Part shown: in pieces, positions 9,322-17,340 of the stretch
How the letters are laid out: every line of letters starts with the position of its first letter
Position numbering within the stretch: position 1 is the stretch's first letter
Source: Cohaesibacter marisflavi
GTDB taxonomy: Bacteria; Pseudomonadota; Alphaproteobacteria; Rhizobiales; Cohaesibacteraceae
Direction of reading: 5' to 3'
DNA: 64,000 nt
Assembly (NCBI RefSeq): GCF_900115225.1
Contig: NZ_FOVR01000001.1
Coordinates: forward strand, 186,001 to 250,000
Notes under the pieces: generated by a model
Databases searched by the model: none
Told to the model about the DNA's origin: nothing
The model's input: the letters and a program-made list of their open reading frames with translations, nothing else
Translations under genes and position numbers: made by a program

Positions 9322-10188
9322 TCAGCGATTGCTGCGATGAATGGCATAAAGCCCGGCTCCAACAATCATGATGGCGCCCAGAATGGTGGACCAGATCGGT
9401 AGATCGCCAAACACCAGAAAACCGATGGGAATGGACCAGACGATCTGCATATAGGTGAAGGGCTGAATGGCGCTTGCCTCTGTCAGAGACAGGGCCTTCA
9501 TGACGCTGAAATGGGCCGCCGTGCTGAAGATGCATGCGCCTGCCAGCAAGGGAAAGTTCATCTCGGACAGGGCAGGAGCCATTTGCAGCCCCGGCCATGT
9601 GGTCGCGATAACACCAATGAGACCAGCATAGAAAAAAGACGTCAGAGTAGTGTCATGGCGGCTCGCCAGGCGCGTAAACAGCTGGTAGAGCGCAAAGGAA
9701 GAGGTCGCCGCCAAAGCCACGAACCCGCCATAGCCCCAGATATTGCCGCTTGGCTGCATGGCGATCGCCAAACCCAACAGTCCCACAACCAAAGCTCCGA
9801 TGCGATGCCATCCAACCACTTCCCCCAGAAAGACCGCGGCAAGACCGGTTACGATAAGCGGATGCACCATGATGATGGTTGTTACTTCCGCAAGGCCGAG
9901 CATGCTGTAGGAGTAGATAATGAGAGCGATTTCTGTGACCAGCAAAACACCGCGCAAGATCTGCAAAAACGGGCGCGGAGTTCTCACTGCTCCCGCGAGG
10001 CCCTCTTTGCTCATCAATGCCCAGATGATGGCGACAATCAGATGAAACCAGTAGCGCACCATCATGATGAACCAGACGGAATGATCCATCACGAGCAATT
10101 TGGAAATTGCGTCATGCATCGAGAAAATGATCGTGGCTAGAATGGCAAAGAAGATGCCCAGATTTCTTGGAGAACTGATCGCTGACAT
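9322..10188 (-). CDS. EamA/DMT-family inner-membrane exporter
   Basis: A 288-residue protein with ten predicted transmembrane helices in two repeated EamA halves (about residues 8-140 and 150-282), typical of the drug/metabolite transporter superfamily. Family members export amino acids, nucleobases, S-adenosylmethionine or riboflavin; the cargo cannot be assigned. The start MSAISS has an AAAGG Shine-Dalgarno. It is divergent from the LacI regulator, with a long inverted repeat between them, so that regulator may control it. Confidence 0.85.
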   Translation of the reverse strand: MSAISSPRNLGIFFAILATIIFSMHDAISKLLVMDHSVWFIMMVRYWFHLIVAIIWALMSKEGLAGAVRTPRPFLQILRGVLLVTEIALIIYSYSMLGLAEVTTIIMVHPLIVTGLAAVFLGEVVGWHRIGALVVGLLGLAIAMQPSGNIWGYGGFVALAATSSFALYQLFTRLASRHDTTLTSFFYAGLIGVIATTWPGLQMAPALSEMNFPLLAGACIFSTAAHFSVMKALSLTEASAIQPFTYMQIVWSIPIGFLVFGDLPIWSTILGAIMIVGAGLYAIHRSNR

Positions 10189-10759
10189 GAAAGGGAGCCT
10201 TTACTTGAGCTGGGGACTTTTCAGGCAAGAAAATAGATCAAACAAAGTGAAATCTTGAAGAGCTCGCAGATCCGTAACAGATCTTTGCTGCTTCAATATG
10301 CATAGACGACTGGTCTATGCATAACAAGCTTGTTTTCCCGCGTTGCAGGCCGGACGCGAGAATTTGTAAAATCTGTAAATTTCAAACTTTATGAAAATTT
10401 TATCTTTCATGAAATATTCAAATAGACGAATTGGTTATTGTGACAAATTGGAGAAATCTAACCAATAGATTGAAAAAATAGATTTTGTACAACTGTGTCC
10501 GTGACAATATATCCGATTTAAAACAAGGGCTAATGGAAATTTCTATTTGCAAACAAAGAGCAATTTTGACAATAAAAGGTGGGTTCAACCATTGCGCGTT
10601 GATTCTTTTCTGGGGTCAGCGTATCTGCTTATATCCTCCTGTCTTTTGCTTAAAAATGCGCGTGTGATTTAACAGATATGCTGGAATTACGACCACGCTC
10701 TCTTGTTTGTATTTGGGGTCTGTACATGAGAGCGTTTTATTATTTCCGTGGGGTGGGCA
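10189..10759. promoter_or_regulatory. Divergent region between DMT exporter and LacI regulator
   Basis: About 570 bases, strongly AT-rich from 10370 to 10700, with no supported gene. It contains the 27-base inverted repeat annotated separately at 10297-10323. It should carry the promoter of both flanking genes. Confidence 0.5.
10297..10323. promoter_or_regulatory. Perfect 11-bp inverted repeat, candidate operator
   Basis: Arms TATGCATAGAC and GTCTATGCATA are exactly complementary, separated by 5 bases (GACTG). The site lies 109 bases upstream of the exporter start and far upstream of the LacI gene. No T-run follows on either strand, so an operator is more likely than a terminator. Which protein binds is unknown. 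Confidence 0.55.
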
Positions 10760-11770
10760 ATGGCAACTTTAGCAGATATTGCTAGAGAAGTTGGCGTCTC
10801 TAATAAGACTGTTTCTCTTACGTTGCGCGGTAAGAGATGCTCAAGTGAAGAGACAGCCAAGCGCATTTACGAGGTAGCGGAACGAACCGGATACCTTGAA
10901 AAATACACAACAAGAACCAACAATCTGGAGCAGTTCTCCTTTATTGGTTTTATAGCAGACAATGTTGCCACTTCGCCTTATTCGGTCGAGTTGTTGCGCG
11001 GGGCACAAGCCGAAGCGCTCTCGCATGGCCGGATTTTGCTTGTGGGGTCGCTTGAAAGCGAAATGCAGAATCTCGCAGGAATCTGCCGAATGTTTCGCAC
11101 ATACAAGGCGGCTGGCTTTATTTATGCTTCCCAGCATCGACAATATGTCAACCATGCCGACTGCTTTGGTGACGAAAGTGTGGTTTACATGAATTGCACG
11201 CCTGTCAATAGCAATGGCAAGATCATATTGCCTGATGACGAAACGGGTGGTTATTTGCAGGCATCGCATCTATTGGAACTGGGGCATCGAAATATCGCGA
11301 TTATCTCGCTGCCCCATGAAGATCCGGCCACCTCATTGCGCCTGAAAGGGATCTCCAAGGCGATGGCAAAGCAGGGGCTCTCGCTCAATTCGGACATGTG
11401 CCATCTGGGCGTTTCGGGTTATTTCGATGTCGGCGAAACTTACATCGCCTATGAAAAGGCCCGTGAAGTGCTGGCTGCACCCAATCGACCTTCGGCCATC
11501 ATTTGTGGCAATGACCGCATAGCGCTCATGGTTATGAATGCTGCTGGGGATCTGGGGATCAAAGTGCCTTCCGAGCTGTCTGTCATGGGTTTTGATGATT
11601 TCAAAACCATCTCGGAACATGTTCGGCCTCAGTTGACGACCGTGAGCCTGCCTTATTTTGAAATGGGGCAGCGTGCAGTCTCTGAAATCGTCAAGGGGAG
11701 CGAACACTCGAACTTTGTCAATCTGATCTCTTGCGAGCTCATCGAAAGACAATCCTGTGCACCTATCTGA
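10760..11770 (+). CDS. LacI-family transcriptional regulator
   Basis: A 336-residue repressor-type protein. The N-terminal LacI helix-turn-helix is clear (MATLADIAREVGVSNKTVS, then SLTLRGK and the hinge region to about residue 60), followed by a periplasmic-binding-protein-like effector domain (about 65-335) that usually binds a sugar or nucleoside. ATG at 10760 follows a purine-rich GTGGGGTGGG; the GTG at 10748 is less likely. No sugar operon is attached. The divergent DMT exporter and the inverted repeat between them are the nearest candidate target. Effector unknown. Confidence 0.88.
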   Translation: MATLADIAREVGVSNKTVSLTLRGKRCSSEETAKRIYEVAERTGYLEKYTTRTNNLEQFSFIGFIADNVATSPYSVELLRGAQAEALSHGRILLVGSLESEMQNLAGICRMFRTYKAAGFIYASQHRQYVNHADCFGDESVVYMNCTPVNSNGKIILPDDETGGYLQASHLLELGHRNIAIISLPHEDPATSLRLKGISKAMAKQGLSLNSDMCHLGVSGYFDVGETYIAYEKAREVLAAPNRPSAIICGNDRIALMVMNAAGDLGIKVPSELSVMGFDDFKTISEHVRPQLTTVSLPYFEMGQRAVSEIVKGSEHSNFVNLISCELIERQSCAPI

Positions 11771-11789
11771 ATGAGTGCACTGATTACTT

Positions 11790-11828
11790 AAAAAAGCAAA
11801 AGCAAGAGTGATGACATCACTCTTGCTT
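11790..11828 (-). terminator. Hairpin terminator between LacI and yqjG-type genes
   Basis: A 14-bp perfect inverted repeat (arms AAGCAAGAGTGATG and its complement, 11800-11828) with a one-base centre, so the real loop is a few bases. On the minus strand it is followed by TTGCTTTTTT, fitting termination of the glutathionyl-hydroquinone reductase gene. The plus strand lacks a good T-run. A second hairpin (11853-11874, arms CTAAATGCT/AGCATTTAG) overlaps the stop codon of that gene. Confidence 0.65.
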
Positions 11829-11870
11829 CACATCTATTCGTTGCTGAATTTTCTAAATGCTTTTCAGCAT

Positions 11871-12857
11871 TTAGGCCGCCTTCAATTGCACCCTGTTATG
11901 TGGCCGGCCATAGTCGATTTGAGGGCCCATGGGCACGATCCGTGTCGGATTGATCATGTCATGGCTGGCGTAATAATGGTTCTTGATGTGATCCATCCGT
12001 ACTGTCTTGGCTACGCCTGACTGCTGATAAAGGTCGCGCACATAGTTGGACAGGTTCGGATAGGATTCAATCGAACGCAGATTGCATTTGAAATGGCCGT
12101 AATAGACCGAGTCAAAGCGAATAAGGGTCGTGAACAGGCGCCAATCAGCTTCCGTCTGGCCGTAATCCAGCAGAAAACGCGATTTTGAAAGCCGCTCTTC
12201 CAGCCAGTCCAGCGTCTCGAACAGAGGAACAAGCGCTTCCTCATAGGCCGCTTGCGTTGTAGCAAAGCCGGCCTTGTAGACGCCGTTGTTGACGGTGTTA
12301 TAAATCCGCTCATTCAGCTCTTCGATTTCTGCGCGATGGGCTTCCGGCCAGTAGTCACCCGCTGTTGCGCCGATGCCGTCAAAAGCGGAATTCAGCATGC
12401 GGATAATTTCGGATGACTCGTTGGAAACGATCGTGCCGGTTTTCTTGTCCCACAACACCGGCACTGTCACGCGTCCACTATAGGTCGCATCGGCCTTGGT
12501 GTAGATTTCATGCAGATAGCGAGCGCCGAAGAGAGGATCGGGAATGACGCCATCGGCGTCCTCGAAGGTCCAGCCATTTTCGCCCATGAAGCTGTTGACC
12601 ACGGAAACCGAAATCATGTCCTCAAGCCCTTTGAGGGCGCGGAAAATAAGGGTGCGGTGTGCCCATGGGCATGCATAGGAAACATAAAGATGATAGCGCC
12701 CGGCTTCTGCCTTGAAACCGGCTTCACCTGTGGGGCCTGCGGAGCCATCGGCCGTCACCCAGTTGCGAAAAGCGGAATCCTTGCGCACGAAGCGCCCGCC
12801 GGTGGATTTGGTGTCATACCACTGATCATGCCATTTGCCATCAACGAGCAGTCCCAT
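11871..12857 (-). CDS. yqjG: Glutathionyl-hydroquinone reductase (GST xi/omega-like)
   Basis: A 328-residue glutathione S-transferase of the Ecm4/YqjG/PcpF type, which reduces glutathionyl-hydroquinones back to hydroquinones using glutathione. The catalytic cysteine sits in the signature YACPWAHR (about residues 61-68). An N-terminal thioredoxin-like domain (about 45-155) is followed by an all-helical C-terminal domain with the family's RLFTTLIRFD segment. Length matches E. coli YqjG (328). It is the last of three minus-strand genes after a pirin and wrbA, a grouping that points to quinone or electrophile stress. Confidence 0.92.
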   Translation of the reverse strand: MGLLVDGKWHDQWYDTKSTGGRFVRKDSAFRNWVTADGSAGPTGEAGFKAEAGRYHLYVSYACPWAHRTLIFRALKGLEDMISVSVVNSFMGENGWTFEDADGVIPDPLFGARYLHEIYTKADATYSGRVTVPVLWDKKTGTIVSNESSEIIRMLNSAFDGIGATAGDYWPEAHRAEIEELNERIYNTVNNGVYKAGFATTQAAYEEALVPLFETLDWLEERLSKSRFLLDYGQTEADWRLFTTLIRFDSVYYGHFKCNLRSIESYPNLSNYVRDLYQQSGVAKTVRMDHIKNHYYASHDMINPTRIVPMGPQIDYGRPHNRVQLKAA

Positions 12858-12900
12858 AATGTTTCCTTCCTTCTTGTCGGTGCTTTTGTTTTAAGTCTTG

Positions 12901-12935
12901 TCTGGTCTGGAGGCTGGTTTTTTCTCCAGACCAGA
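12901..12935. other. Strong 12-bp hairpin downstream of wrbA
   Basis: Arms TCTGGTCTGGAG and CTCCAGACCAGA are exactly complementary with an 11-nt loop containing six T residues. It lies between the wrbA stop and the start of yqjG, all on the minus strand. No T-run follows on the minus strand, so it may stabilise or separate the transcripts rather than terminate them. On the plus strand it is followed by GATGTTGTTTTTATTG. Confidence 0.5.
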
Positions 12936-13014
12936 GATGTTGTTTTTATTGTTCTTGTTGGCCTTGGTTGCGGTTTTCACCGCTTATACGCGTTCTTCTC
13001 GCAACAAACAGAGG

Positions 13015-13614
13015 TTAGTCAGCAAGCTTGGAAGCAAGCTTGGCGACGTAAGAGCCTTGATAGCGAGCGCCTTCCAGCTCGATCTGGGAAGGCTGACGGG
13101 AGCCGTCACCATCGGTGATGGTGGTTGCACCATAAGGGGAGCCACCCTTCATTTCCTCAATACCCATCTGGCCCTGGAATGCATAAGGCAGACCTGCAAC
13201 CACCATGCCATGATGCAGCAAGGTCGGAATGAAGCCCATGAGTGTGGTTTCCTGACCGCCATGCTGGGTCGCAGAGGAGGTGAAGACCGAGCCGACCTTG
13301 CCGGTCAGCTTGCCAGCAGCCCAGAGGCCACCGGTCTGATCCCAGAAATTGCGCATCTGGGAAGCAACTGTACCGAAGCGAGTGCCTGCGCCAACGACGA
13401 TGGCATCATACTGATCAAGCTCATTAGGATCTGCGATAGGGGCTTCTTGATCCATCTTGTAGTAAGAGGCCTTTGCCACGTCTTCGGGAACAAGTTCCGG
13501 AACCCGTTTGATGGTGACGTCAGCGCCTTCGGCCTTTGCGCCTTCAGCAACAGCGTTGGCCATGGTTTCGATGTGGCCATATGCGGAATAATAAAGAACG
13601 AGTACTTTTGCCAT
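13015..13614 (-). CDS. wrbA: NAD(P)H:quinone oxidoreductase, WrbA type
   Basis: A 199-residue flavodoxin-like protein. The FMN phosphate loop is [12 protein letters not shown] (about residues 8-19), and the family motifs [24 protein letters not shown] and [12 protein letters not shown] are intact. WrbA tetramers reduce quinones by two electrons, avoiding semiquinones and limiting oxidative damage. Length fits (E. coli 198). It sits between the pirin gene (52 bases upstream) and yqjG (157 bases downstream) on the same strand. Confidence 0.95.
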   Translation of the reverse strand: MAKVLVLYYSAYGHIETMANAVAEGAKAEGADVTIKRVPELVPEDVAKASYYKMDQEAPIADPNELDQYDAIVVGAGTRFGTVASQMRNFWDQTGGLWAAGKLTGKVGSVFTSSATQHGGQETTLMGFIPTLLHHGMVVAGLPYAFQGQMGIEEMKGGSPYGATTITDGDGSRQPSQIELEGARYQGSYVAKLASKLAD

Positions 13615-13666
13615 TGGTTTTGTCTCTGCCTGTTTTTGTATTTAAAAGTTTTCCCGGCCTACTGAC

Positions 13667-14578
13667 TTAATGAGCCGGCTTGATAAAGGTTCCATTACGC
13701 AATTCGTGAATGGCCTGATGGATTTCCTGCTTGGTATTCATCACGATCGGACCATGCCAGGCGACGGGTTCCTGAAGAGGCGCGCCCGAGACCAGCAAAA
13801 AGCGGACCCCTTGCGGACCGGCCAGAACTTCCACTTCGTCTCCGGTGCCGAAATTGATCAGCGTGCGGTTGCCGGACATGTCACGAATATTGACCTCTTC
13901 ACCCATGACTTCCTTTTCAAGCAGGATGCCGCGTGGCTTGGAGGAATTGTCAAACTTGCCTGCGCCTTCGAAGACATAGGCAAAGGCGTTGCGATAGGTG
14001 TCGATCTTGAAGCGTTTGCGCACGCCAGCCGGAACGAAAATATCCAGATAAAGCGGATCAGCTGCAATGCCGTCGACTGGGCCACGTTTGCCCCAGAACT
14101 CACCGACAACGACCTTGACGCTGGTGCCATCGTCATCAATGACCTGCGGAATTTCCTTGGCTTCAACATCCTGATAGCGCGGCGCCGTCATTTTGAGGCT
14201 TGCCGGCAGGTTGGCCCAGAGCTGGAAGCCATGCATCTGGCCCTTCTCGTTTCCCTTGGGCATTTCCTGATGCATGATGCCAGAGCCGGCCGTCATCCAC
14301 TGGATGTCGCCAGCGCCGAGGCTGCCATGGTTGCCCAGGCTATCGCCATGCTCTACCGACCCATTCAGCACATAGGTAATGGTTTCGATGCCGCGATGCG
14401 GATGCCAGGGGAAGCCACGAATGAAATCTTCCGGGTCGTCGCCGCGGAAATCATCGAACAGCAGGAACGGGTCGCACTGCTTGGGATCATGAAAGCCGAA
14501 GGCACGGTGCAGGCGCACGCCAGCCCCTTCCATGGTTTCCTGAGCTTGGGTGGTGGAAAGAATTGGTCTGATCGACAT
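13667..14578 (-). CDS. Pirin-family bicupin protein
   Basis: A 303-residue bicupin with the pirin hallmark FDDFRG and metal-ligand segment GFPWHPHRGIETITYVLNG (about residues 55-73), a further HG in SVEHGDS, and the C-terminal pirin domain with LLVSGAPLQEPVAWHGPIVMNT. Bacterial pirins bind iron; some show quercetin dioxygenase activity and others act as redox-sensitive partners of enzymes or regulators. First gene of the minus-strand set leading to wrbA and yqjG, and divergent from a GntR regulator. The biochemical role here is not determined. Confidence 0.9.
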   Translation of the reverse strand: MSIRPILSTTQAQETMEGAGVRLHRAFGFHDPKQCDPFLLFDDFRGDDPEDFIRGFPWHPHRGIETITYVLNGSVEHGDSLGNHGSLGAGDIQWMTAGSGIMHQEMPKGNEKGQMHGFQLWANLPASLKMTAPRYQDVEAKEIPQVIDDDGTSVKVVVGEFWGKRGPVDGIAADPLYLDIFVPAGVRKRFKIDTYRNAFAYVFEGAGKFDNSSKPRGILLEKEVMGEEVNIRDMSGNRTLINFGTGDEVEVLAGPQGVRFLLVSGAPLQEPVAWHGPIVMNTKQEIHQAIHELRNGTFIKPAH

Positions 14579-14939
14579 TTCTTTTCTCCATCACGGGCAG
14601 CAAAGCGCTCCCGGAAATCTGTTGACTGTTTAGACACCCGCCGGAAGCCTGTGCGCTTCGTCTCGTTGGGGTGCCCTTGCTTGACTTCTTAGGTAATAGT
14701 CCATAGGCCATTTGAGAAGCGCAAAGAATTCATGTGACCCATGAGTGTTGCAACATTGATTAAGTCTTTTGTATGCAATTTGGGCATACTTAAGCATAAG
14801 CTGCCAAGATTGATCGCCTTGGCAATCGGTGATACCGTCTGCCGCAAATCGAAGTATCATCCGATTCAAAAAGACCGTAATTCAAGTCAAGCGGCGTCGC
14901 TGGACAGCCCGCACGCCTGCTCAATTGGTAAAAAGACCC
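14579..14939. promoter_or_regulatory. Divergent region, pirin operon / GntR regulator
   Basis: About 360 bases between the pirin start and the preferred start of the GntR gene. It contains the inverted repeat at 14771-14789, placed to affect both directions. A GTG-initiated extension of the GntR frame begins at 14829 but has no Shine-Dalgarno and encodes an unusually basic tail. Confidence 0.5.
14771..14789. promoter_or_regulatory. Inverted repeat, candidate GntR operator
   Basis: Arms GTATGC and GCATAC are exact complements around a 7-base spacer, flanked by T-rich and A-rich bases. FadR-type GntR proteins bind short palindromes of similar span, and this one lies between the regulator and the divergent pirin operon. 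The assignment is positional only. Confidence 0.4.
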
Positions 14940-15653
14940 GTGACGCAATCTAGCCCGACCAACCAGAAAGCCCCCAGCCTTGCCGACGCCGTTTATGAGG
15001 CGCTTCTGAGCCGCATTGTGACCGGCGTTTATCCTGAAAACAGCAAGCTGCCGACCGAAGCCGAGTTGGCTGAAGACCTCGGAGCGTCCCGCCCCACGGT
15101 ACGCGCTGCCATTGCGCGCTTGCGTGAAAGCGGCCTTGTGGCTTCTCGCCGCGGTTCAGGCAGCTTCGTGCTGAAGAGGCCAGACGACAGCTTTTTGCAA
15201 TTTGCGCCCATTGAATCGATTGCCGACATTCAGCGCTCTTATGAATATCGTATCATGCTGGAAGGCGAAGCTGCCTATTTTGCGGCCGAGCGGGCCGGTG
15301 TCGAGCATCTGGACAAGATGTCCATCGAGCTGAAGCGCATGGATGATGCCATTGAAACCGGCGACATGGGAACCGGGGAAGACTACCGCTTTCATCTTGC
15401 AATCTGCGAGGCGGCGGACAACCACTTCTTCGTCAGTTCCTTTCAGGCGCTGACCGAGGTATCCCTGCAAGCGATGGATATTTCGCGTAATCTCTCATCC
15501 CGCAGCAAGCAGGCCCGCCGCGTCATCGTGCAGGAAGAGCATCACCGTATCTTCAACGCCATTCGCGCGCGCGACATGGATGCCGCCCGTATGCGGATGC
15601 AGGAGCATATCCGCAACGCCCGTCGTCGCATCTTTGAAGGGCCGCTTTCCTGA
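14940..15653 (+). CDS. GntR/FadR-family transcriptional regulator
   Basis: A 237-residue regulator from the GTG at 14940; a GTG at 14829 would give 274 residues. The winged helix-turn-helix begins SLADAVYEALL and includes LPTEAELAEDLGASRPTVRAAIARL and SRRGSGSFV (about residues 15-75). The C-terminal FCD domain (about 95-225) carries the helical pattern and likely metal/ligand positions around EDYRFHLAICEAADNHFF and EEHHRIFNAI. FCD regulators usually sense carboxylates or sugar acids. It overlaps nothing and ends 13 bases from the convergent selO. A plausible target is the divergent pirin operon; not proven. Confidence 0.85.
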   Translation: MTQSSPTNQKAPSLADAVYEALLSRIVTGVYPENSKLPTEAELAEDLGASRPTVRAAIARLRESGLVASRRGSGSFVLKRPDDSFLQFAPIESIADIQRSYEYRIMLEGEAAYFAAERAGVEHLDKMSIELKRMDDAIETGDMGTGEDYRFHLAICEAADNHFFVSSFQALTEVSLQAMDISRNLSSRSKQARRVIVQEEHHRIFNAIRARDMDAARMRMQEHIRNARRRIFEGPLS

Positions 15654-15671
15654 CGGCATTAGCCGGTCAGG
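15649..15671. terminator. Hairpin between convergent GntR and selO genes
   Basis: Arms CCTGAC/GTCAGG continue into GGC/GCC with one bulged G and a 4-nt loop. The hairpin spans both stop codons. There is no T-run, so it is a possible block to convergent transcription rather than a standard terminator. Confidence 0.4.
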
Positions 15672-17166
15672 TTCCGCAATAGCTGACAAAGGGGCCAAAA
15701 TCGCTCGGGGCAGGGCGGGCATAGTCTTCCAACCCCTTGCGCTCTTCATAGGGATTGGAGAGCACATCAAGCAATTGCCGTACTTCGCTGAGGTCGGCAA
15801 AGTCCTCCGCCTTTTGCAAGGCCGCCTCGACCAGATGGTTGCGCGGAATATAGATCGGATTCACCTTGGCCATCGCTTCGGCAGTTGCGTCCGCCGGGCG
15901 ACCTTCCTCTTCCAGCCTTGCCTGCCAGTCCTTCAACCATCCGGCGATGGCTTCCGGATCATCAAACAATGCCAGAAGAGCCACTTTGCCTTCCGTGCTC
16001 ACCAGGCTGTCGCCAAGGCGGCGGAAAAAGAGCGTGAAGTCGACATGCTCACCTTGCAGCGTGCCCATCAGAATCTGGATAAGGGCCGTGTCCTTGCCTT
16101 CTGCTGACGCAAGGCCGATTTTGCGGCCCATGCCTGTGAGCCACGCCTGTTTGTAGCTGGCCATATACTCCGTGAGCGCATCAGTGAGCAGTTCGGCGGC
16201 GAGATTCTCGTCATCTGGCGCGATCAGAGGCACCAGCGTTTCGGCAAAGCGGGCCAGATTCCACTGCCCGATCTGGGGCTGACTGCCATAGGCATAGCGC
16301 CCGTTGCGGTCAATCGAGCTGAAGACCGTGGCGGAATCATACTGATCCATAAAGGCGCAGGGGCCGTAATCAATGGTTTCGCCGGAAAGGGCAACATTGT
16401 CGGTATTCATCACCCCGTGAATGAAACCGACCTGCATCCATTGCGCGATCAACTGTGCTTGCCGTCGAGCCACAGCTTCAAACAGAGCCAGATAGCGGTT
16501 CTCCTTGTCTATCAGCTCTGGATAATGACGCATGATGGTGTAATCGGCCAGCTTGCTCACGCCGTCCCATGCCCCTCGCGCTGCGAAAAACTGGAACGTT
16601 CCGACGCGAATATGGCTCGATGCCACGCGCGCCAGAACGGCGCCGGGCTTAAGGCCCTGCCGTCGGATCTGTTCACCCGTTGTTACGGCAGCAAGGGCGC
16701 GCGTGGTCGGGATGCCGAGCGCATGCATGGCTTCCCCCATGATATATTCCCGCAAAACCGGCCCGAGCACCGCCTTGCCATCGCCGCCACGGGAAAAGGG
16801 CGTGCGGCCCGAGCCCTTCAGCTGAAGATCAAAACGCTGTCCTTCGGTATCAAGCAATTCGCCAAGCAACAGCGCACGGCCATCTCCCAACTGGGGTGAG
16901 AAACCGCCAAATTGATGCCCCGCATAGGCCTGTGCAATCGGTTCGGAGCCTTCGGCTGTCTCACTGCCAGCAAGGATCGCGGCCAATGTCTCGTCAGAAG
17001 CATCCAGTGACAAGCCAAGCTGTTCTGCAAGGGCTTCGTTGAGGTGGGCAATCCGGGGCTTTGGCGCCTGTTCGCCCTGCCATGGCACATAGAACCCTTC
17101 GAGCGAGCGTGCAAAGCTGTTGTCAAAGGCAAATGTTGTGGCTGGGCGTGTGTTTGGCTGGGCCAT
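15667..17166 (-). CDS. selO: Protein adenylyltransferase SelO (YdiU)
   Basis: A 499-residue pseudokinase-fold enzyme that transfers AMP to Ser/Thr/Tyr residues of proteins in redox control. Family signatures present: AGHQFGGFSPQLGDGRA (about residues 84-100), QLKGSGRTPFSR, the VASSHIRVGTFQ segment, and HGVMNTDNV with the metal-binding Asn and following DYGPCAFMDQY. The C-terminus ends FVSYCGT, the position of selenocysteine in eukaryotic SelO and Cys in bacteria. Length is slightly above E. coli YdiU (478). Divergent from the bisC-type gene. Confidence 0.95.
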   Translation of the reverse strand: MAQPNTRPATTFAFDNSFARSLEGFYVPWQGEQAPKPRIAHLNEALAEQLGLSLDASDETLAAILAGSETAEGSEPIAQAYAGHQFGGFSPQLGDGRALLLGELLDTEGQRFDLQLKGSGRTPFSRGGDGKAVLGPVLREYIMGEAMHALGIPTTRALAAVTTGEQIRRQGLKPGAVLARVASSHIRVGTFQFFAARGAWDGVSKLADYTIMRHYPELIDKENRYLALFEAVARRQAQLIAQWMQVGFIHGVMNTDNVALSGETIDYGPCAFMDQYDSATVFSSIDRNGRYAYGSQPQIGQWNLARFAETLVPLIAPDDENLAAELLTDALTEYMASYKQAWLTGMGRKIGLASAEGKDTALIQILMGTLQGEHVDFTLFFRRLGDSLVSTEGKVALLALFDDPEAIAGWLKDWQARLEEEGRPADATAEAMAKVNPIYIPRNHLVEAALQKAEDFADLSEVRQLLDVLSNPYEERKGLEDYARPAPSDFGPFVSYCGT

Positions 17167-17340
17167 AAAACTATCCGGTCTCTTCCTGTGGCGTTGGCTA
17201 AGGGTTTTCCGTTATCTTTCTTATATAAGGTGTTCAGACCGGCTTTTACAATCGCTTGCCTAGCAGGCCCGCAAAATGCTAGCGATGAAAGCAACATACT
17301 TTCGCTGTATAAACCAATCCTGCCGCAAGAGATGATCACA

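Noticed and set aside
17044-17340. N-terminal extension of the bisC-type frame by about 99 codons
   Set aside because: It runs through the start of selO on the other strand, shows no Tat motif or family likeness, and a start with upstream purines exists at 17341.
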